NCBI RefSeq assembly: GCF_001642695.1
Contig: NZ_LWCC02000005.1
Location: 2,638,010 to 2,690,946, forward strand
Direction: 5' to 3'
Source: Streptomyces chilikensis
GTDB taxonomy: Bacteria; Actinomycetota; Actinomycetes; Streptomycetales; Streptomycetaceae
DNA length: 52,937 nt
Of the stretch, positions 48,908 through 52,937 are shown piece after piece. Made by a program: the position numbers and the translations under genes. The stretch's first letter is position 1; each line of letters opens with the position of its first letter. The notes under the pieces are model-generated. The model worked only from the letters and a program-made list of their open reading frames with translations. It did no database searches and was not told where the DNA came from.

Positions 48908-49708
48908 AAAGAGCCCGGTCCGGCGATCCGGGCCACCGGCCTCACCGTGGTCCGAGGCCCCCGCACCGTGCTGCGCGACCTCGGCTTCACCGTGCCCGCC
49001 GGTCGCGTCACCGGCCTGCTCGGCCCCTCCGGCTGCGGCAAGTCGACCCTGATCCGCGCCGTCATGGGCACCCAGGCCAAGGTCACCGGAGACCTCCATG
49101 TCCTCGGCCGCCCCGCTGGCCATCCCGCGCTGCGCGCCCGCATCGGCTACGTCACCCAGGCACCCGCCGTCTTCGACGACCTCACCGTCCGGCAGAACCT
49201 GGAGTACTTCGCCGCCGTCCTCGACCCCGGCCGCCGCGCCGCGGCCCGCCGCCGGGAGAACGTGACGCGCGCCGTCGCCGACGTCGACCTCACCCGCCAC
49301 GCCGACGCCCTGGCCGGCAACCTCTCCGGCGGCCAGCGCAGCCGGGTGTCCCTCGCCGTCGCCCTGCTCGGCACCCCGGAACTCCTGGTCCTCGACGAAC
49401 CCACCGTCGGACTCGACCCGGTCCTCCGCCGCGACCTGTGGGACCTCTTCGGGACCATCGCCGCCGACCGCGGCGCCGGCCTCCTGGTCTCCTCCCACGT
49501 CATGGACGAGGCCGAGCGCTGCCACGACCTCCTGCTGATGCGCGAGGGCGGGATCCTCGCCCAGGACACCCCCGACGCCCTGAAGACCCGCACCGGCACG
49601 GACACCGTCGAGGCCGCCTTCCTCAGCCTCATCGACCAGGCCGCCGAAGCCGAATCCGAATCCGCAGCCGGAGCCGCCCGGTCCCGCCGCCAGGAGAGCC
49701 CCCGATGA
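48899..49708 (+). CDS. ABC transporter ATP-binding protein
   Basis: Predicted 269-residue ATPase subunit of an ABC-2 type exporter. Walker A is GLLGPSGCGKSTLIRAVMG, the Q-loop is GYVTQAPAVFDDLTV, the signature is LSGGQRSRVSLAVALLG, Walker B is LLVLDEPTVGLDP, and the H-loop is LLVSSHVMDEAERC. Translation may begin at ATG 48899 or at ATG 48902 (MMNKEPG). It ends with an Ala/Glu/Ser tail and overlaps the permease gene by 4 bp (ATGA). The substrate is unknown; the subfamily includes drug and lipid exporters. Confidence 0.93.
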   Translation: MMNKEPGPAIRATGLTVVRGPRTVLRDLGFTVPAGRVTGLLGPSGCGKSTLIRAVMGTQAKVTGDLHVLGRPAGHPALRARIGYVTQAPAVFDDLTVRQNLEYFAAVLDPGRRAAARRRENVTRAVADVDLTRHADALAGNLSGGQRSRVSLAVALLGTPELLVLDEPTVGLDPVLRRDLWDLFGTIAADRGAGLLVSSHVMDEAERCHDLLLMREGGILAQDTPDALKTRTGTDTVEAAFLSLIDQAAEAESESAAGAARSRRQESPR

Positions 49709-50457
49709 CCACCGCGCCCCTCAGCCCCGCCCGGACCGCCGCCACCGCCACCCGCGTCCTGCGCCAGCTCCACAACGACCCCCGCACCATCGCCCTGCTG
49801 CTCCTGGTGCCCTGCCTCCTGCTGCTCCTGCTCCGCTACGTCTTCGACGGCAGCCCGGAGACCTTCGACGGCATCGGCGCCTCACTGCTCGGCATCTTCC
49901 CGCTGATCACCATGTTCCTGGTCACCAGCATCGCCACCCTGCGCGAACGCACCTCCGGCACCCTGGAACGCCTCCTCGCCCTGCCGCTCGGCAAGGCCGA
50001 CTTCATCGCCGGCTACGCCCTCGCCTTCGGCACGCTGGCCGCCGTCCAGTCGCTGCTCACCACCGGCCTCGCCGTCCTGGGCCTCGGCCTCGACGTCACC
50101 GGCTCGCCCTGGCTGCTGCTCCTGGTCGCCCTGCTCGACGCCGTCCTCGGCACCGCCCTCGGCCTGTTCGTCTCCGCCTTCGCGGCCTCGGAGTTCCAGG
50201 CCGTCCAGTTCATGCCGGCCGTGATCTTCCCGCAGCTCCTGCTGTGCGGCCTGTTCACCCCGCGCGACCAGATGCACCCCGTACTCGAGGCCGTCTCCGA
50301 CGTCCTGCCCATGTCCTATGCCGTCGACGGCATGAACGAGGTCCAGCAGCACGCCGGGATCACCGGCGACTTCGTCCGTGACGTCCTGGTCATGGTCGGC
50401 TGCGCCCTCCTCGTGCTCGCCGTCGGCGCCGCCACCCTCCGGCGCCGCACGGCCTGA
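49705..50457 (+). CDS. ABC-2 type transporter permease
   Basis: Predicted 250-residue integral membrane protein with about six hydrophobic segments (near 30-48, 60-80, 100-125, 132-155, 160-185 and 225-242). It contains the ABC-2 family string LRERTSGTLERLLALPLGKADFIAGY and a conserved membrane segment AVQFMPAVIFPQLLLCGLF. With the preceding ATPase it would form a homodimeric efflux system. Translation is coupled through the ATGA overlap. A 10-bp hairpin follows the stop. Confidence 0.92.
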   Translation: MTTAPLSPARTAATATRVLRQLHNDPRTIALLLLVPCLLLLLLRYVFDGSPETFDGIGASLLGIFPLITMFLVTSIATLRERTSGTLERLLALPLGKADFIAGYALAFGTLAAVQSLLTTGLAVLGLGLDVTGSPWLLLLVALLDAVLGTALGLFVSAFAASEFQAVQFMPAVIFPQLLLCGLFTPRDQMHPVLEAVSDVLPMSYAVDGMNEVQQHAGITGDFVRDVLVMVGCALLVLAVGAATLRRRTA

Positions 50458-50484
50458 CCCGTCGCACGGCCCGGCGCCGTCCGG

Positions 50485-50510
50485 GGAACGGCGCGCCGAG
50501 GCGCCGTTCC
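50485..50510 (+). terminator. 10-bp hairpin after the ABC permease gene
   Basis: GGAACGGCGC (50485-50494) and GCGCCGTTCC (50501-50510) pair perfectly around GCCGAG, 27 nt after the stop. Probable operon terminator. Confidence 0.7.
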
Positions 50511-50594
50511 GCCTGGCGGACGGTGCGCCGGGCCGCCCCGGCCCCGGTGCGAGGATGGCCACGGACGACGCGCAACTCCCGGAGGGCAACACCC

Positions 50595-51407
50595 ATGAGC
50601 CAGAAAGTCGCAGTCCTCGGCACCGGCAAGATCGGCGAAGCACTGCTCAGCGGCATGATCCGGGGCGGCTGGAACCCCTCCGACCTGCTGGTCACCACCC
50701 GCCGCGCGGAACGCGCCGAGGAACTCCGCACCCGCTACGGGGTCACGGCGGTCGGCAACGCGGAGGCCGCCAAGACCGCCGACACCCTGATCCTCACCGT
50801 CAAGCCGCAGGACATGGGCGCCCTGGTCGAGGAACTGGCCCCGCACGTCCCGGCCGGCCGCCTGGTCATCAGCGGCGCCGCCGGCATCACCACCGCCTCC
50901 CTGGAGGAGCGCCTCCCGGCGGGCGTCCCGGTGGTCCGCGTCATGCCCAACACCCCGGCCCTGGTCGACGAGGCCATGTCCGTGATCTCCGGGGGCAGCC
51001 ACGCCACCGACGCCCACATCGAGACCGCGGAGCAGATCTTCGGATCGGTGGGCAAGACCCTCCGCGTCCCCGAGTCGCAGCAGGACGCCTGCACCGCCCT
51101 CTCCGGCTCCGGCCCGGCGTACTTCTACTACCTGGTCGAAGCCATGACGGACGCCGGCATCCTCCTGGGCCTGCCCCGCGACAAGGCGCACGACCTGATC
51201 GTGCAGTCCGCCATCGGCGCCGCCGTCATGCTCCGCGACAGCGGCGAACACCCGGTCAAACTCCGCGAGAACGTCACCTCGCCCGCCGGCACCACCATCA
51301 GCGCCATCCGCGAGCTGGAGAACCACGGCGTCCGCGCCGCCCTGATCGCTGCGCTGGAGGCCGCCCGCGACCGCAGCCGCGAGCTCGCCTCCGGCAACGG
51401 GGCCTGA
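50595..51407 (+). CDS. proC: pyrroline-5-carboxylate reductase
   Basis: NAD(P)H-dependent last step of proline synthesis. The protein has 270 residues. The Rossmann start is VAVLGTGKIGEALLSGMI; other segments are LTVKPQDM, VRVMPNTPALVDEAMSVIS, and the C-terminal signature ALSGSGPAYFYYLVEAM with NVTSPAGTTISAIREL. The ATG at 50595 follows GGAGGG. Its 3' end is only 14 bp from the end of the convergent trpS, with no hairpin between them, so the two transcripts probably overlap. Confidence 0.96.
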   Translation: MSQKVAVLGTGKIGEALLSGMIRGGWNPSDLLVTTRRAERAEELRTRYGVTAVGNAEAAKTADTLILTVKPQDMGALVEELAPHVPAGRLVISGAAGITTASLEERLPAGVPVVRVMPNTPALVDEAMSVISGGSHATDAHIETAEQIFGSVGKTLRVPESQQDACTALSGSGPAYFYYLVEAMTDAGILLGLPRDKAHDLIVQSAIGAAVMLRDSGEHPVKLRENVTSPAGTTISAIRELENHGVRAALIAALEAARDRSRELASGNGA

Positions 51408-51421
51408 GCGTCGGACGCCCT

Positions 51422-52429
51422 TCAGACCGGCGGCAGCAGCCCGATCGCCCGGTACGCCGCGTCCACCACCGGCCGCGCCCTCTCCCGAGCGCGCTCGGCC
51501 CCCGCCCGCAGCACGCCGTCCACCTGGGCGGGGTCCGCGCACAGCTCCGCGTGCCGCTCCCGCACCGGCCGCAGCAACTCCACCACGGCCTCGGCGACGT
51601 CCTTCTTCAACGGGCCGTAGCCCGTGTACTTCCCGGCCAGCGCCGCCGGTTCCTCCCCGGTGCAGGCGGCGAGGATCTCCAGCAGATTGGCCACCCCGGG
51701 CCGTTCCGCGCGGTCGTACACGACCTCCTGCCCGCCGGGCCCGCTGTCGGTGACCGCCCGCATCACCTTCTTGCGCACCACCTCGGGTTCGTCCAGGAGG
51801 CGCACCACTCCCTGCCCGGACCGGTCGCTCTTCCCCATCTTCGAGGTGGGCTCCTGCAGGTTCATCACCCGCGCCCCCACCTCGGCCAGCGTGACCTCCG
51901 GGACCACGAAGGTGGGGCCGTAGCGCTGGTTGAACCGTTCAGCGACGTCCCGCGCCAGTTCGACGTGCTGCTTCTGGTCCTCACCCACCGGCACCTCGTC
52001 GGTGGAGTACGCCAGGATGTCCGCCGCCATCAGCACCGGGTACGTCAGCAAGGACAGCCGCACGCTGCTGCCCTGCTCCTGCTGGCGCACGACCTTCTCC
52101 TTGTACTGCACCATCCGCCGCATCTCGCCGTCCGTCGCCACGCACTCCAGCAGGTAGGACAGCCGCACGTGCTCGTCGACATGGCTCTGCACGAACACGG
52201 TGCACACCTCGGGGTCCAGTCCGGACGCCAGCAGCAGGGTGGCCGTCTGCCGGCTCAGCCGCCGCAGCCGGGCCGGGTCGTGCTCCACGGTGAGCGCGTG
52301 CAGGTCCACGACGCAGAACAGGGCGTCCGACCGATGCTGCTCGACGGCCGCCCACCGGCGCACCGCCCCGAGGTAGTTGCCCAGAGTCAGATGTCCCGAC
52401 GGCTGGACCCCGCTGAACACTCGCTTCAT
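51422..52429 (-). CDS. trpS: tryptophan-tRNA ligase, attenuator-controlled
   Basis: Charges tRNA(Trp). The protein has 335 residues. The class I signatures are visible: a HIGH-like PSGHLTLGNYLG and a KMSKS-like SKMGKSD. DLHALTVEH and GEDQKQHVELARD are typical TrpRS segments. The start ATG at 52429 follows GGGAGGTCGAGGG. Upstream lies a leader peptide with two Trp codons and a terminator. Streptomyces often have two TrpRS genes, and the auxiliary, indolmycin-resistant one is known to be attenuation-controlled; this gene is probably that one. Resistance itself cannot be read from the sequence with certainty. Confidence 0.95.
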   Translation of the reverse strand: MKRVFSGVQPSGHLTLGNYLGAVRRWAAVEQHRSDALFCVVDLHALTVEHDPARLRRLSRQTATLLLASGLDPEVCTVFVQSHVDEHVRLSYLLECVATDGEMRRMVQYKEKVVRQQEQGSSVRLSLLTYPVLMAADILAYSTDEVPVGEDQKQHVELARDVAERFNQRYGPTFVVPEVTLAEVGARVMNLQEPTSKMGKSDRSGQGVVRLLDEPEVVRKKVMRAVTDSGPGGQEVVYDRAERPGVANLLEILAACTGEEPAALAGKYTGYGPLKKDVAEAVVELLRPVRERHAELCADPAQVDGVLRAGAERARERARPVVDAAYRAIGLLPPV

Positions 52430-52495
52430 CCCTCGACCTCCCGGTCGTCCGGGCCGCCCGGCTCCTGGCGGCCGCCCCGAGGAGGGGGATACGGG

Positions 52496-52521
52496 AAACG
52501 GCCGCCGGGATCCGGCGGCCG
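52496..52521 (-). terminator. intrinsic terminator of the trpS attenuator
   Basis: On the minus strand CGGCCGCCGG and CCGGCGGCCG pair perfectly over 10 bp around a 3-nt loop and are followed by TTT. It lies between the leader peptide and trpS. Its left arm can alternatively pair with the segment just upstream (see the attenuator entry). Confidence 0.8.
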
Positions 52522-52554
52522 CTGCTTGATCGCATGCGTGAGGACGGGCCGCCG

Positions 52555-52599
52555 TCAGGCGGCCCACCAGCTCTGGGTGCACGCATGCGCTGTGGTCAC
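52555..52599 (-). CDS. trpS leader peptide (14 residues, tandem Trp)
   Basis: GTG start at 52599 and TGA at 52557-52555 encode MTTAHACTQSWWAA. The two adjacent Trp codons (52569-52564) are the sensor of Trp-tRNA charging. There is no Shine-Dalgarno; the -10 box TAGCCT ends 6 nt before the GTG, so the mRNA is predicted to begin at the start codon. It overlaps segment 1 of the attenuator. Confidence 0.82.
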   Translation of the reverse strand: MTTAHACTQSWWAA

Positions 52600-52605
52600 G
52601 CGGCC

Positions 52606-52634
52606 AGGCTAGGCCGGGACGGGGCGGCTGTACA
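52606..52634 (-). promoter_or_regulatory. trpS leader promoter
   Basis: Minus strand: -35 TGTACA (52634-52629), 17-nt spacer, -10 TAGCCT (52611-52606), then 6 nt to the GTG of the leader peptide. The -35 has 4 of 6 consensus bases. Confidence 0.65.
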
Positions 52635-52640
52635 GGGCAT

Positions 52641-52669
52641 TTGACACTGCCCGGAGCGATCCGTAAGGT
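52641..52669 (+). promoter_or_regulatory. strong plus-strand promoter, probably the distal rRNA-operon promoter
   Basis: Perfect -35 TTGACA (52641-52646), 17-nt spacer and -10 TAAGGT (52664-52669). It is back to back with the trpS leader promoter, with only 6 bp between their -35 boxes. It points into the rRNA leader-like sequence at the window end. Confidence 0.65.
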
Positions 52670-52937
52670 TCTCCGAGTTGTCCGACGTGAGCACCGACTC
52701 CGGTCGGCCCCGGACAGCCACTCCACAAGCACCAGCAAGGCCTCCCGGCATATTCCTGTCGTGTGCGCCGGCGCGTGCATTGCGGATTGCAGGATTCCTC
52801 GTTCGTGAGAGCGAGACCCCCGATTGGCTTCGGGGGAAGGGAATCCGCTAAAGTCTCACAGGTCGGAAGGGCCCAACGGCCCGGAAGACAAACCCCCTGA
52901 CTGGGAATCAGACGCCGAAAGGATCTGATAGAGTCGG
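52670..52937 (+). promoter_or_regulatory. upstream leader of a ribosomal RNA operon (16S not reached)
   Basis: No protein gene is present. Two further -10-type hexamers occur, TAAAGT (52849-52854) and TAGAGT (52929-52934). The end string GGATCTGATAGAGTCGG is, from memory, typical of the sequence shortly before 16S rRNA in Streptomyces, where rrn operons have several tandem promoters. A hairpin CCCCCGA/TCGGGGG lies near 52817-52835. The 16S gene itself would lie beyond the window. Confidence 0.75.

Larger units (their letters stand above)
52496..52599 (-). promoter_or_regulatory. ribosome-mediated transcription attenuator of trpS
   Basis: Four segments, in minus-strand order: 1, GGGCCGCC (52565-52558), overlapping the second Trp codon and the next two codons; 2, GGCGGCCC (52553-52546); 3, CGGCCGCCGG (52521-52512); 4, CCGGCGGCCG (52508-52499). 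Segments 1:2 and 3:4 pair perfectly. Segment 2 can instead pair with segment 3 (GGCGGCC with GGCCGCC). A ribosome stalled on the two Trp codons would cover segment 1 and allow 2:3, the antiterminator. With charged tRNA(Trp), 3:4 forms and transcription stops. This is the classical trp-type logic. Confidence 0.8.

Overview
This window is high-GC actinobacterial chromosome, almost certainly Streptomyces or a very close relative. The base composition is strongly GC-biased, and many genes start with GTG or overlap by 4 bp (ATGA/GTGA). The gene order ftsH-folE / folP-folB-folK-DUF3180 / panC / nadBC-coaX / lsr2-clpC is the conserved actinobacterial neighbourhood also known from Mycobacterium. The window ends in a leader that looks like the upstream region of a Streptomyces rRNA operon. 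Nearly everything is core chromosome. I see no phage, IS element, integrase, tRNA gene or CRISPR array.

Layout. 0.2-10.4 kb: ThrE-type exporter and inorganic pyrophosphatase (minus strand), then PBP4-type DacB, a zinc metalloprotease, TilS, Hpt, FtsH and FolE (plus strand). 10.4-13.5 kb: a minus-strand folate block (folP, NTF2-like gene, folB, folK, DUF3180), separated from folE by a perfect 29-bp hairpin. 13.7-20.4 kb: coiled-coil membrane protein, orphan NuoD2, a MidA/NDUFAF7-type methyltransferase, a NarL-type two-component pair and a TmrB-like P-loop protein. 20.5-27.5 kb: aldolase-fold PLP enzyme, then a tightly overlapping cofactor operon (DUF2520 reductase-panC-nadB-nadC-coaX) behind three DnaA-box-like 9-mers. 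27.8-34.5 kb: small hypotheticals, BlaI-type regulator, GNAT (ArgA-like), Lsr2, ClpC and a decayed M23 peptidase gene. 34.6-39.7 kb: MutY, membrane protein, and radA-disA (DNA repair and c-di-AMP). 39.8-45.7 kb: a sigma-like/zinc-finger/TM/BACON fusion protein, Cys-rich protein, Ppx/GppA-like protein, sugar isomerase and TetR regulator. 45.8-52.4 kb: IlvD, methyltransferase, ABC transporter, ProC and TrpS. 52.4-52.9 kb: a TrpS leader-peptide attenuator, divergent promoters and rRNA-operon promoters.

How the genes work together. Several blocks are pathway-coherent: folate (folE, folP, folB, folK), pantothenate/CoA plus NAD (DUF2520, panC, nadB, nadC, coaX), DNA maintenance (mutY, disA, radA) and proteolysis (ftsH, clpC). 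A recurrent feature is a TANNNT -10 hexamer placed 6-7 nt before the start codon, with no Shine-Dalgarno sequence. This predicts leaderless mRNAs for many genes here.

Most noteworthy observations: the complete trpS attenuator with a Trp-Trp leader peptide; the fused sigma-like/anti-sigma-like/BACON protein; the NuoD2/MidA pairing; the DnaA-box cluster; the M23 pseudogene; and an operator-like palindrome over the ABC transporter start. All calls come from reading the sequence and from memory of protein families. No database search was run.
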